A DNA stretch of 64,000 nucleotides. It comes from Odobenus rosmarus divergens. Taxonomy: Eukaryota > Chordata > Mammalia > Carnivora > Odobenidae. The position numbers and the translations under genes are program-made. The stretch's first letter is position 1. Every line of letters starts with the position of its first letter. The stretch is from positions 112,518 through 176,517 of the forward strand of contig NW_004450943.1 of assembly GCF_000321225.1 (NCBI RefSeq). Reading direction: 5' to 3'. The notes under the pieces are model-generated. The model was not told the origin of the DNA, did no database searches, and saw only the letters and a list, made by a program, of their open reading frames with translations. Shown here one piece after another: positions 35,841 to 47,570 of the stretch.

Positions 35841-36599
35841 TAATTTTGCAATCTAGTATTTAAGTGTGTAAGACTAAATGACTTTGTTGTTCTTACTTAA
35901 GTAATATATGTTAAATATAAAATAAGTAAGCAAAAAAAAAAAAAAAAAGAACAAAAATATCACCTCATCCTGTCAAGAGGTAACCTAGTAACTTCAGGTG
36001 AATATCATTCCAGGTAGCTCTTTATGTGTGTAAATGGAACGAAAAATGCAGAATACTTTTGTAAAAATTGGATCTTACTCTATATTTTTAGAAAAAGAAA
36101 AAAAGCATTAAATTGAATTTTTGTTGAATTTAACAGAAGAAAAAGAAACCAAAGAGAAACCAAAGGAATTATGGAACTTCAGATAATGTTTTTTCACCAC
36201 AGAGATATTAGATCCTAAAAGTTCTCCCTAAGGTTACAAAGAAAGATTATAAAAAAAAAATTAAGAAAGCTAGAGGTATTTTTTCTTTTAAAGATCCATG
36301 TTTAATTTTAGACATATTGATTGACTCTCTGCTATGAAAGATAAGGAAATTAAAACTTTTAATCTTCTTCTCACCTCATTTCCCACTCCCCTCATCTTAG
36401 GAGTTTTTAGTGACATTATTTAAACAAAATGTCAGAGTATAAAGCATTTATATTCTACATTTATAATTCTTTAATTCCATAATTATCATGGTTTAGTCTT
36501 ACACCTATAACTAAATGAATTTGCTGCTCCCCTTTGCCCCACCTGTCCATATACCAGTTTCTGCTTTTCTGAATTATTTTTTAAAATTGTGATTCATTT
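35841..36599. other. Non-coding stretch with poly-A tract
   Basis: A poly-A run at 35932-35948 may be an old retroposon tail. Text around 36005-36105 ('GTAAAAATTGGATCTTACTC') resembles old L1 3' UTR antisense, but this is weak. No gene seen. Confidence 0.4.
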
Positions 36600-38380
36600 T
36601 TGGTAAGCTGGATTTCCTTGTCAAGGTTTTTTCAAGATGAACTAATGATACTTGCTCTCTGCATTCTTGCATCCTTGAAAGTTTCTGCTGGTTGCCTTCA
36701 CATTGATCTGGCTGAGTTTGGTGTCCCAGTTTCTTTCTAATAAGGCTGTGGGCATAGTTCCACTATCTTTGGGTACTGGATTTTGTACTGTTTCCTCCAT
36801 TTATTCTTGGTTGACTGGATTCATTATTAGTTAGGTTTTTCAAGGTGGATTCTTAGATACTTTATTCTCCAAGTTCTTTCATGTTGAGAATATTTGTTAC
36901 TTTTACATGTTTTGTATTTGCTCTCTTTATAGGTGATCTATCTATCTATCATTTATCTATCTATCTATCATCTATCTATCTATTTATCTATTTTTTTTTT
37001 TTTTTTGGAGAGTGCTGGATGCCTGCATAGTTCTTTCATAGCCTTTGGATATCAGCAGTGCGAGAAGGTGATGTCTTGTTGATAATCCCATACTGAAATT
37101 TTCTGGCACATGGTATTGGTTCTTTCTTTATAGCAGGGAATTTTTCTTGTGTTATATCTCCAACTACATTTCTATTCTGTTTTGGGGCTCTTCTTCAGGG
37201 ACAATTCCTATGTTGGATGGCCTTTGTCCTTCATATCTATTATCTTCTAAGTGCTTTTAAAACTCTTTATTTTTTCCCCCAAGATATATTTATTATCTCA
37301 TGTCATTCCTCAGTTAGCAAGGCCTGGATTGTTCTTTAATGTTTCTAATTTGACTATTAGTTCTTTAATGATGTGATTTTGGTCTTTACATTATTTCATT
37401 AGCTATGTAATCTCTTTTTTGGTCTCATTCTGTAATTTTGTCTTCCTATTCTTGATTATAGATTTTTATGTTTTTATGAAGTTTCTCTATAGCCCAAATC
37501 AGATGCATGAAATTTTCTTCTAAAACAGGTACTTTGTCATTAGCATGCTATATTCCTTTAGATGTGGTATATTTGCATAACTGTCCCCCCCTTTTTTGGT
37601 ATCTTGTCCATGTTAATGTGGGAAGCTCTGTTCGCCCTTCTATTTTCTCTGAGTGTAGATGAATTTTCTTAGCTCCTTTCCCTCTGTAACTGAAATCTGT
37701 ATTTCTTCACTACAGTTTAAAGGTTGAGCTATTGCAGTTTTATTCACTTTCCAATTTCCCTGAGGGCACAGAGTAGGAGCTGGGGTGGGAGGTGGAAAAG
37801 GAGAAGTCTTTTGGAGGTATAGGCTGGCTTTGCTGTGTGGCCTGGGCTCTGGGATGTCTTCTGGGATTTTATTGAAGGCCCTGTTCTGAGTTTATACCTC
37901 CTAGTCAGGGTGTGTCTCTTTTCTAGGGAGGATATCCACAAGCTTCAGACCATCCTCACAATTCAGCTTGGCACTTGGAAGGCTATTTTACTACTTCTTA
38001 CTGAGACCCCAAGATTCTTCTGTGAGTGATAGGGGGCTTTTATCTCAAGAGTTTTAAATATGATGTTTACTTGGCTCAGCCCCCTGTCTTCTCTCCAGAC
38101 TGGAAGCAAGTTGGAGGAAGTCTCAAGATTTTGTTGACTCACCTTTTTTTTGCCAGTTTGGTTTCTGGTTGCTGAGGCCAATGTTAGGACCTTACAGAGC
38201 CACACCATAAATGTGATTCACTTCTTGGTCACCACTTTTGAAGTTTTGCAGATGTTTGGATTGTTGTTGAGGAATTTTTTTGCTGGTATCATTATTTACT
38301 AATTTTGGATTAGTTCATCAGATATGAGAGAAGGAGATTGTTTTGTTTCTTTTTGCCCCCTTTACCCTGAAGCCCTGACG
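36600..38380 (-). repeat. Ancient LINE-like block, tentative
   Basis: T-rich text of the same general style as the antisense L1M/HAL1 5' regions elsewhere in the window ('GTTAGGTTTTTCAAGGTGGA', 'GTTCTTTAATGATGTGATTT'). The assignment is by style and not by a firm match. It contains a tetranucleotide repeat at 36936-37006. Confidence 0.3.
36936..37006. repeat. (TCTA)n tetranucleotide repeat plus poly-T
   Basis: Imperfect TCTA units interrupted by TCAT/TTTA steps run into about 17 Ts. It is likely to be length-polymorphic. Confidence 0.95.
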
Positions 38381-39894
38381 TACTTTATTTATGTTTAGTT
38401 ATCTTTAGTTATATACGTTGATTGCTTATTTTGAAATTTTGAAGTGGAATATAAGGCATTTTTTTTCAAATATACTTTTCTTTTCTAGAAAGTGTAGGAA
38501 GTCCTCTTTTTGCTTGTTTAGTTCTGACAATTCGCCAGATACAGTAAAGAATGGTGATAGCTAAGAATAGAAAACAAAAAACACAAATTAACAACAGCCA
38601 TAAAAAATGTCAAAGCTAAAAACATCCTACAACTTTTATTGGATCCCGCAATTGAGCCCAAATCAAGATTTTCACAGATGATATTATTTAGTTTGAATAA
38701 TATAGTGAATGAATAATAGTATCATTTTCAACTGAGTAAAATGAGATTCAGAGACTTTAAATCACCTTAAAGCTCAAGGTCACATAGCTAATAAACCTGA
38801 GAGTCATGACTGAAAGGCAGGCCTGTGTTGCTCTTAAGCCAAAGTTCCCTTTCAGAGCTCCTCCAAGAAGAGTTCTGTACTATTTGGCTGGAAGGAATAC
38901 AGAAATCAGCTGAGACAATGGCTTCCCCAGACAAAGAGATCACAGAGGAAACAGCTCAGTTTGTTACTAAAAATATCCCGTTTGTGATAGTTCCCCAAGG
39001 GATGGAGTCCCCTCAAAAACTTAAAGCATGGTCATCTTTTAGTTTGGGTTTTCAGAGGGAGACACAGAGTTGTAGTGGGGAGGGACTTAGGCACCAGTTG
39101 TAGATTGCATGAATCACCTATTGCTTTGTAACAAAGTAGATTGGGGATGAACCAAAATCCAGTATAAGTGTGGGTTCAGAATGTGACTTCACTCTTAGAT
39201 CAGAGGCCTCACAATTTGCTAAGCATTAATTAAGAATTAAGCTGGAAAAAAATGTGTGGGGAAGGTGTGGCTTCAAACTGATCCAGTGAACAGTTAAAAA
39301 GAGGAAATTGACAGCAAATACTTTCCCAGATTGAAGAAAGAACCATCGAGGGACTTCCCTTCACAAACCAGATGGCAGCCTCCAGCTGGCTGCCTGAGAG
39401 ATACTGAAATTGGAAGTGCTCAGTAGCCAAACAGACCTGCCCTCTTTCAGGTCTGCAGGAGGCCTGGGATTCTGTGGTTTGTAATTACCTCCCAACTGAG
39501 CCTTTGTGTGGTAACATAGCTGGCAGAGTTGAAGCTACTGCAGCACTTTCTGTATTAATTTGAAATTGCCTCAAGTCATATTATTTTATGGATGTAAAGA
39601 TGTAGTGCTGGTTAAATCAACATTTTGTCCCTGGGAGTTTTTTTTGGTATAGGATAGTGGTGGTGGTGGGGTGGAGGTGGGGGAGTTTAACAGCATCTCT
39701 TTCTCAGACTTTCAAGTACCATTGGTGGTAATGTAACCTTGCTTGAGTTTTGGAGAGATTGATGATGATTATCAGAATTTTAAATGTGCATGACCTTTTG
39801 CTTCAGCAGGGGCCACCCCATGAGGGACTTGTGGGCATCCTGTTCATGTCTCAAGAGCAAAGGGAAGCTATGACAATGCTTTAAAGAAAGAGGG
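38381..39894. other. Mostly unique non-coding stretch
   Basis: No gene recognised. A 93-codon plus-strand frame at 38825-39103 has no family resemblance that I can name. Around 39103-39200 'CACCTATTGCTTTGTAACAA' may be a third scrap of the repeat at 33.5 and 35.3 kb. A (GGT)n-rich patch lies at 39656-39683. Confidence 0.4.
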
Positions 39895-40170
39895 ACTGGA
39901 TGTTGGGCTTGATGATCTGATCAGATTTAAAATTTGAAAAAGTACCTACTGAGAGATAATTGCAGAAGTTTAGGTGAGAGAAGATAGTAGCTTGGACTCA
40001 AGTGGTAATGATAGAGATGAGAGGAGCAGTGAATTTGAGTGAATTCAGGAAGCAAATACACCAGGATTTAGTTAAGTGACTAGCTTTGGGGAGATGATAG
40101 GGAAAGGTGTGTCAAGGAAGACTGCCATTTTTTTAATCTGGATAGATAGTGATTCTTTGCACTGAGGTGA
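39895..40170 (-). repeat. L2 LINE fragment, antisense
   Basis: 'AATTGCAGAAGTTTAGGTGA', 'AGTAGCTTGGACTCAAGTGG' and 'GACTAGCTTTGGGGAGATGA' match the antisense of an internal L2 segment. Confidence 0.7.
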
Positions 40171-40174
40171 GTTT

Positions 40175-40495
40175 GTTTTGGACTGTGAAATACTATGCAG
40201 CCATTAATGAGGATAAGGTAGACCAATCCTTCAAATTATCCAGATATAGACAAATGTCCATAACAGGTTATTGAGTAGGAAAATTAGATTATAAATAGTA
40301 GAAATAATATCTTATAATCTGCTAACATTCATCTATCAATTTTTATGTGCTTTGTGAATATAGGCACAAGCTGATAACAGTGCTCATCTTTAGAGTATGG
40401 GTGGAATGATTGGGGACTTTCACCTTCTCCTTAATATACTTTAATATCCTTTGATGTTTCTGTAATAAACTTGTTATAATTTGGTAATATCCCAG
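40175..40495 (+). repeat. Old L1 3' end, sense
   Basis: 'GAAATACTATGCAGCCATTA' then 'GACAAATGTCCATAACAGGT' and, at the end, 'TTTGATGTTTCTGTAATAAA' match L1ME/L1MC-type 3' UTR text. Confidence 0.7.
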
Positions 40496-41344
40496 TAGCT
40501 GACCAGAGGGAGGTCAGAAAGACTAGGAGCTGAGTATTTAAGGATCTGGGGACCTAATGGAGAAGTTCTATAGCCTGAGGGCAGAAATCAGGCCATGTGC
40601 TTCTGCTCAGAAGCCAGTGTATCAAGAAGAGCCAGTGAAAGGAAGGGCAGCTTTGGAAGAGACCCCGATGCTTTACCTGTGCCAAACAAACCTGAGGGTA
40701 TGAATGATAGTGTCCCTAGATTGTATATAGCCCAGTGCACTGTGATATAAGCTATATAGATGCTGTGCTGCAGCCAGTCTTCAGGGAGGCAGAGGAAGGA
40801 GGGGTGACTATATATCTCTGGTGCATAAAATGTTTGAAAAAGGGAATACAGTCTGAGTAGGCAGAAGTGAAAATTTGAAAGGTTTCTGCAGTTTATTTTC
40901 CTTTTCTATTTTTTTGATGTTCTATCCATCTCTACATGGAGCTACAAACCACAGAGACATCCGTACCCATCAGTAAGACTGATGTTTGTCAAGGATGCCC
41001 GCAGTCAGCCCAAATGTGAGTTGGTTTAATCCTCTAATTATAGATGACTCCAGTAGCAACAGGAGCTCTGAGCCCCCAGCCAGGATCACAAGAGACACAA
41101 TCCTGACTCCTCCAGGTAAATCCTGTGATTACCCAGCACAGGAAAAATGTGGGATCTGAAGGGTTCTTTATTGGAAGCCCACATGAGCACTGGCTTTCTG
41201 AAGTCTGGCTTCACAGGCCCCATATGGTGCCTATCACCTCAGTCTTCTCTTTACCGCACAACCCACACCATGCTGTTCAACTTGCTACCGATTTGTGGTG
41301 TGAGCTATAATTAATAATACTCTTAGTTACAACCCTGAAAATTT
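40496..41344. other. Non-coding stretch, no gene seen
   Basis: Unique text without recognisable repeats or genes. Confidence 0.4.
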
Positions 41345-41545
41345 GATGCGGCATAGCACAGTGTGGCCTGTAAGGTTCGAATCCAACTCCACCACTTACC
41401 CAGCTGTATGAGTTTTGAAAAGTTATTCTTTGCCTTGGTTTTCCCATCTGCAAAATGGTATTAATACTAGTACCTACCTCATATGATTGAGACTCTTAGG
41501 GTTGTAGTGCACATTAGCATTCAATAATGCTAGTTATGTTTATTT
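41345..41545 (+). repeat. MIR
   Basis: 'AAGGTTCGAATCCAACTCCA', 'CCACTTACCCAGCTGTATGA', 'CCATCTGCAAAATGGTATTA' and 'AGTACCTACCTCATATGATT' cover the head and core of MIR in order. Confidence 0.88.
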
Positions 41546-41764
41546 GTTATATTCTGATTGATGTTAGATACCTGAAATCCTCAGAGTAAATCAGTTCCAC
41601 ATCAGTCATTGCCTGTATTTGAAGGTCCTCCAGGATTTTGGAAGTGAGGAAAATCGGGTTTTCCTTTGAGGACAAAACAAAGAGATAAATACGTAGTAGA
41701 TCATGACAAAGTCACTTCAAAGTGACAGAATTGTTCCTAGGCAAGCAGGGCTCAACTGTAACCA

Positions 41765-41975
41765 CTCTTTATTCATTCATGAATGCATGCATAAAATGAC
41801 TTCTGAGTGTCTCCCATGTCTAGGCACCAGCCTGAGTGCTAAATATAAATTGGGACTTGATGTTTCTCTTCATGGAGCTTACCAACCAGTGGGGAAAATG
41901 GGCAATAAATGAGAGTAAGCAAATGGACACACATGTGGTAACAAATTGCAGTAGGTGTTATAAAGAAAGGGCACT
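41765..41975 (-). repeat. L2 LINE 3' fragment, antisense
   Basis: 'TTTATTCATTCATGAATGCA', 'TCTAGGCACCAGCCTGAGTG', 'CTTCATGGAGCTTACCAACC' and 'GGTGTTATAAAGAAAGGGCA' match the antisense L2 tail. Confidence 0.85.
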
Positions 41976-42410
41976 GTTAGAAGGGGGTTTGGCTGTAAAG
42001 TACTCCACATATGACTATACCATATACTATCCATCCTATTGTTGATGGATATTAAGGTTGTTTTAGTTTTCTTTTTTGGCAATCATGAACAACTGCTGCT
42101 GGGAACATTCTTACGTGCATATTCTGGTGACAGGGAGTTTTGATAAGTTTTAACTTTATAGGAATTTGTCCATTTAGTACCAAGACCAGGGTGGTGGGAA
42201 CATTGTACCATAGATGTATGCAATAAAGGTGTGCACTGTCTATGGAGAATCCAAAAACAATAAGGAAATCAGTGAAAATGTCAGAAATCTCAAACCCCTC
42301 CTAATCTTTCCTTCGTTGTTATAAAAAAAAAAATGGCTGAGATTTCTGTTACATTTAAATAGTATTTATATATAAGCTTCAAACTGGCACTTTAAAAACT
42401 TATTCTGTTT

Positions 42411-42590
42411 TTTAAGATTTTATTTATTTGAGAGAGAGAGAGATCGAGCGAGGGGGGAGGGGCAGAGTGAGAGGGAGAAGCAGACTCCCCACTGAGCAGG
42501 GAGCCCACAGGGAGTTTGATCCCAGGACTCTGAAATCATGACCTGAGCTGAAGGCAGATGCTTAACAAGCTGAGCCACCCAGGCACCCCA
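42411..42590 (-). mobile_element. CAN-SINE, antisense
   Basis: 'TTTAAGATTTTATTTATTTG' (tail side), a GA-rich body, 'AAATCATGACCTGAGCTGAA' and the head 'GCTGAGCCACCCAGGCACCCC'. I could not find a clean target-site duplication, so the edges may have eroded. Confidence 0.93.
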
Positions 42591-43599
42591 ATAGCTTGGA
42601 ATTATTTAAGCTTGATTGCTTTGGGTGCAGTTTATGTCTCCAACTGTATTACATATGGTACATGTAGTATATTACATATTCCTGAGTTTAAATAGTAGAT
42701 TATAAATTAACAGTGATAGTCCGGTGATTAGAAATGCAAAGAAACAACTTGAGTTACATAAATTCTATCATTCTATGTGACCACTTTGGAGTTTACAAAC
42801 ATCTGTAGAGATGTTTGAAAGGAACTGGAGTGGATCCCAAAGAACACAGGCATGGAAGTTTTGCAATTTCTGAAATTTATTATGGAGTGATATTTTTATC
42901 AATCATGGACTAGTTTAACATTATATTTGAGAACTCTTCCCAACTGCTTATATATCTGTCCCTTCATATGAAAGATAATTTTCAAAATTAAAATTAATAG
43001 TATTTTTTTGCTCAACTTTGAAGATAATATGAGATATCTGTCTAAATTGCCTATGTGTATGGATATGTGAAGAAGATCAATTTGTGTGAAGTCATTGATG
43101 CAGTTGCAGAAGTTTAGGCACAAAAACAGAAATTATTTCTATTCACTACAGTGACAGATTACTACTTAAGTATAAATATTTTCTCTTTTAAAATACATTA
43201 GCATAATTCAAAAGTATTACTTCATTACTTTTTTCATCCTTTTTTCCTGTAATATTTTATTGAAACTTTTTTTTTTTTTTTTTGTTATGTGTCTGTATTT
43301 ACTAGCATGCAAAGTTCAGTAAAAGAAATTTTCACTGTGTTTCTTTCTGGCCACTATTATTATTTCTTTGATTACATGATTATTCCTAAAAACAATTTTG
43401 TTGAATAGAAGTTTGGGGTGTTAAAAATGATCTGTTCTGGGCATCAAAAATGCCAAGTATGTCATCATGTCTATTTCATTTGTATTTTCAAGTTTATAGC
43501 CATTAAGTTGCTCATAATTTTCTCTTACCTGTTTGTTGTCGTTAGCACCTGAACTGATTTCCTTTTCATTCCTGCTGTTAGTCATCTGTGCCATCACTT
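42591..43599. other. AT-rich non-coding stretch
   Basis: No gene or clear repeat, except a poly-T run at 43268-43283. Confidence 0.4.
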
Positions 43600-44774
43600 A
43601 TTCCAGAGAATCAACTTTGGCTTTATTTTCTACTCCTCTTCCCTTCCCCCTGCCCATCACTTTTTTTTTTTCCCCTGCCCCTCTCTTTTATGTTTACTTT
43701 CTGTTCCATTGATTCTCTTATTCCCTCTTTTTCTAGGTTTCTTTCCCAACTCTTTTCCTAACTTTTTGTCATGGATGCTTAACTCACCATTTTTTTCCTT
43801 AAGTAATAGATGTATTTTAAGGCCAACATTTCCTATAGGTTTCAGTGTATAGCATTCAGTGTATAGTAATTTCCTTGTTATTTAGCTTGAAGTGCTTGAA
43901 ATTTCCCTTATTTCTTCTGTGACTCGTGTTTATCAATATAACTTTAATTCCCAAATATTTGAGAATTTAAGAATTATTTTAATATTGTTTCTGGTTTAAT
44001 TGCATTGTGGTCCTTAGAAATTTGTTGAGACTTGCTCGGTCCATTGTATGGCCTAATTTTGTAAATATAGGTGTATGTTTGCAAAAAGCAGCATATTCTG
44101 TAGTTGTGGGGTATAGTGTTCTCTATATGTCCATTTGGTCAGGATTGTTAATCCTGTTTTTCAGATTTATATCCTCATGGTTTTAATCAGCATATTCTGT
44201 GAAACACTTGAAAGAGTGTTAAAATCTTCATAATTGATGGATATTTACTTTTGTATCTATTATGTATTTCTGTATTATATATTTTAGGCCATACTATAAA
44301 TGCACATGAACTTAACATTTTTTCTTTTCCTCATGAATTGAAACCTTTTACTATTACGAAGTGACTACCTTTATGTCTAGGAATGGTTTTTGCCTCAAAC
44401 TCTATTTTGTCTGATATGAATATAGCTATGCTTTCTTTATATTAGTATTTTTATTTTTTTAAATTATTTTACTTTATTTTTATCTTTTATTTTTTTAAAT
44501 TTTATTTTATTACGTTATGTTATTCACCATACAATATACCATTAGTTTTTGATGTAGTGATCCACGATTCTTTGTTTTCATATAACACCCAGTGCTCCTG
44601 CAGTACGTGCCCTCCTTAATACCCATCACTGGACTAACCCATCCCCCCACCCCCTCCCCTCTAAAACCCTCAGTTTGTTTCTCAGAGTCCATAGTCTCTC
44701 ATGGTTCATCTCTCCCTCTGATTCCCCCCCCTTCATTTTTCCCTTCCTTCTCCTAATGTCCTCCATGCTATTCC

Positions 44775-45026
44775 TTATGTTCCACAAATAAGTGAAACTA
44801 TATGATAATTGACTTTCTCTGCTTGACTTATTTCACTTAGCAAAATCCCCTCCAGTCCCATCCATGTTGATGTAAAAGTTGGGTATTCATTCTTTCTGAT
44901 GGCTGAGTAATATTCCATTGTATATATGGACCACATCTTCTTTATCCATTCATCTGTTGAAGGGCATCTCAGTTCGTTCCCAGTTTGGATATTGTGGACA
45001 TGGCTGCTATGAACTTTGGGGTGCAT
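44775..45026 (-). pseudogene. L1 ORF2 C-terminal tail, frameshifted fragment
   Basis: The 83-codon frame contains CPSTDEWIKKMWSIYTMEYY and AIRKNEYPTF, followed by TWMGLEGILLSEISQAEKV. This is the conserved extreme C-terminus of LINE-1 ORF2p, next to its zinc-knuckle region. It lies in a different frame from the upstream fragment at 45149-45988. Alignment by eye places a single-base deletion near 44985-44995. The first residues (MHPKVHSSHVHN) are out-of-frame translation and not true L1 protein. Non-functional. Confidence 0.9.
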
Positions 45027-45148
45027 ATGGCCCTTCTTTTCACTACATCTGTGTCTTTGGGGTAAATACCCAGTAGTACAATTGCTGGGTCATAGGGTAC
45101 CTCTATTTTTAATTTTTTGAGGCACCTCCACACTGTTTTCCAAAGTGG

Positions 45149-45988
45149 CTATACCAACTTGCATTCCCACCAACAGTGAAAGAGGGTTCCCCTTTCTCCA
45201 CAACCTCTCCAACATTTGTTGTTTCTTGCCTTGTCAATTTTTGCCATTCTAACTGGTGTAAGGTGGTATTTCAATGTGGTTTTGATTTGAATTTCCCTGA
45301 TGGATAATGATGATGAACATATTTTCATGTGTCTCTTAGCCATTTGTATGTCTTCTTTGGAGAAGTGTCCATTCATGTCTTCTGCCCATTTTTTGACTTG
45401 ATTATTTGTTTTTTGGGTGTTGATTTTGAGAAGTCCTTTATAGATCTTGGATACCAGCCCTTTGTCTGTAGTGTCATTTGCAAATATCTTTTCCCATTCT
45501 GTGGGTTGCTTCTTTGTTTTGTTGACTGTTTCCTTTGCTGTGCAGAAGCTTTTTATCTTGATGAAGTCCCAAAAGTTCATTTTTGCTTTTGTTTCACTAG
45601 GCTTTGGAGATGTATCTTGAAAGAGTTTGCTGTGGCCGATGTCGAAGTGGTTACTGCTTATGTTCTCCTCTAGGATTTTGATGGATTCCTGTCTTACATT
45701 GAGGTCTTTCATCCATTTTGAGTTTATCTTTGTGTATAGTGTTAGGGAATGTTCGAGTTTTATTCTTCTGTATATAACTGTCCAATTTTCCCAACAACAT
45801 TTGTTGAAGAGACTGTCTTTTTTCCATTGGACATTCTTTCCTGCTTTGTCGAAGATTATTTGACCATAGAGTTGAGGGTCTATATCTGGGCTCTCTATTC
45901 TGTTCCATTGGTCTATATGTCTGTTTTTGTGCCAGTACCATGCTGTCTTGGTGATCACTGCTTTGTAATGTAGCTTGAAATCAGGCAA
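45149..45988 (-). pseudogene. L1 ORF2 C-terminal fragment (279 codons), truncated
   Basis: Encodes the region downstream of the reverse transcriptase in LINE-1 ORF2p. It starts at residues like LPDFKLYYKAV (here [11 protein letters not shown]), contains [18 protein letters not shown] and [20 protein letters not shown], and continues to the cysteine-histidine knuckle [18 protein letters not shown]. In ORF2p this part supports RNA binding and retrotransposition. The endonuclease and reverse-transcriptase domains are missing because the element is 5'-truncated, so the apparent start codon is not a real one. The frame ends at TAG 45149-45151, where the family usually has CAG, a C-to-T change. This is the longest open frame in the window but it cannot be a functional gene. 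Confidence 0.95.
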
Positions 45989-46166
45989 CGTGATGCCTGA
46001 TTTTTTTTTATGCTACCTTTTACTTTGAACTTTTCTGTATCCTTATATTTTATGTGTCTTTTGAAAATGGTATATAGTCAGATTTTATGTTTTTTTAACC
46101 TCATTTTCTTAATTGAAGAATTGCTGGTTTGTATTTGTCATAATTACTGATATTTTTGGAATTTTT

Positions 46167-46291
46167 TTTTAAAGTAGGCTCTACACCCAGCGTGGAGCCC
46201 AACACCAGGCTTGAACTCATGACCCTGAGGTCAAGACCTGAGCTGAGATCAAGAGTCTTACATTTAACCGAATGAGCCACCCAGGTGCTCC
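46167..46291 (-). mobile_element. Short older-type CAN-SINE, antisense
   Basis: About 125 bp with head GAGCCACCCAGGTGCTCC at the right and 'GTAGGCTCTACACCCAGCGT' at the left. It lacks the long CT-rich part, as in the older short carnivore SINE subtype. The target-site duplication TTTTTGGAATTTTT is exact at 46153-46166 and 46295-46308. Confidence 0.93.
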
Positions 46292-46317
46292 AATTTTTTG
46301 GAATTTTTGTGCTGTAT

Positions 46318-46536
46318 TTTTTCTTTTTTTTTTTTTAAAGATTTATTTATTTATTCTAAAAGAGAGAGAGCGTGAGTGGGGAGAGGAGCAAAGGGAGAGG
46401 GAGAGAGAGAATCCTCAAGCAGACTCCACGCTGAGTGCTGAGCCCCACATGGGGCTTTAGCTCAAGACCCTGAGATCATGACTTGAGCCGAAATCAAGAG
46501 CTAACCACTTAACTGATTGAGCCACCCAGGTGCCCC
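46318..46536 (-). mobile_element. CAN-SINE, antisense
   Basis: T-rich tail, (TTTA)n, GA-rich body, 'ATCATGACTTGAGCCGAAAT' and head 'TTGAGCCACCCAGGTGCCCC'. The target-site duplication TGTGCTGTAT is exact at 46308-46317 and 46537-46546. It was inserted immediately beside the SINE at 46167. Confidence 0.96.
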
Positions 46537-47449
46537 TGTGCTGTATATTTTCTACATCAATTTCATGTTTGTTCCTCCATTTTAGTTTTTACTGTTATTT
46601 TTTTTTGTTCCACCCCTCCTAATTTTGGGGGGAGGTATTACTGTTGTTTTATTCTTTCAGAAGTTCCTCTGGAAATTACAAAATGCATATTTGACTTATA
46701 AAAGAAAAACATTAATAACTTCTCCATCTTCCAAGTAACCCCTTAGAGCACTGTAATTCCATTCACCATAACTTTGACTATTACTCTTTGGTTATAATGC
46801 TTTTAAAATTTTTAACCCCATGGGCATATTACTGATTTATATCTATGTTTATTTATAATTCTTCATATATTTCTACTCAGTTTTCACTTTTTACCTCCTG
46901 TGTTTCAGACTTTCAATCTGGGATTATTGCTCACCAGCACATCCTTCAGAATTTTTTCAGTGAGGGGCTGCCGATTATGAAATGTTTCAGTATTTTTCTG
47001 AAATATATTTTATTTGCTCTCTTAAAAGATATTTTTGTTGGATATAGAATTCTAGGCTGCAGGTTTTTTTTTCCTTCAGGACTTAGAAAAGTTATCTGTT
47101 GTCTTTTAGTTTTGATTTTTGTTCCAAAGTTAGTTGTGTAAGTGTCATTTCTTTGAAGGTAATGTCTCTATTTTCAGTGACTGAGTTTAAAATTTTTGAT
47201 TTATCTTTGGTTTTCTTTATATTTTCTATGATTTGTCTAAGGGATGAATTTCTTTTTATTTGTCCTGCTTGGGATTTTCTGGGATTCTTGAATCTGTGGA
47301 TTTAAAGTCTTTAATCAGTTTTGAAAATTCTTAGCCAATTTTTACAAATTACCTCTGTTCCTTTCTCTTTTTCCCCTTCTGAGTTTTGAATTTTGGTTAT
47401 TATATGTTTTATTTCTATCTGTTCTTCCTACATCTAAACCTTCTGATTT

Positions 47450-47570
47450 ATGAAATCATTTATTCATTTAACATTTATTGGGTGTTAGCCACATTCTAGG
47501 AATTGGTCATACACAGTGATTGAAAAAGAATGCCTCTTCTCATGGAACTTCCAGTCTATAGGGCCATTTC
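47450..47570 (-). repeat. L2 LINE 3' fragment, antisense
   Basis: 'TTTATTCATTTAACATTTAT', 'TGGGTGTTAGCCACATTCTA' and 'TCTCATGGAACTTCCAGTCT' match the antisense L2 tail. Confidence 0.85.

Larger units (their letters stand above)
44455..46003 (-). mobile_element. Carnivore LINE-1, 5'-truncated, antisense
   Basis: The T-rich tail (minus-strand poly-A) spans about 44455-44512. The 3' UTR follows ('GTTATTCACCATACAATATA', 'TAATACCCATCACTGGACTA'), then the ORF2 C-terminal region, and the element stops near 46003 by 5' truncation. It is about 1.5 kb of a roughly 6-kb family. It is much better preserved than the surrounding L1 and so younger. I could not define a clean target-site duplication in the T-rich flank. 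Confidence 0.9.
43600..47455 (-). repeat. Ancient L1 (L1M-type) remnant, antisense, host of nested insertions
   Basis: Left part: 'TAATTGCATTGTGGTCCTTA', 'TATGTCCATTTGGTCAGGAT' and 'CTATTTTGTCTGATATGAAT' are the antisense of the early ORF2 part of L1. Right part (46560-47455): 'TTGTTGGATATAGAATTCTA' and 'TCAGTTTTGAAAATTCTTAG' belong to the 5' region of old L1 lineages. The order suits one minus-strand element whose 5' end is at the right. It is split by a younger L1 and two SINEs. No frame survives. Confidence 0.65.

Noticed and set aside
38825..39103. 92-codon plus frame as a possible exon or processed pseudogene
   Set aside because: I could not recognise any protein family and there are no splice-site or poly-A features around it.
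45329..45973. Plus-strand frames of up to 114 codons at 45.3-46.0 kb
   Set aside because: They are shadows of the minus-strand L1 ORF2.
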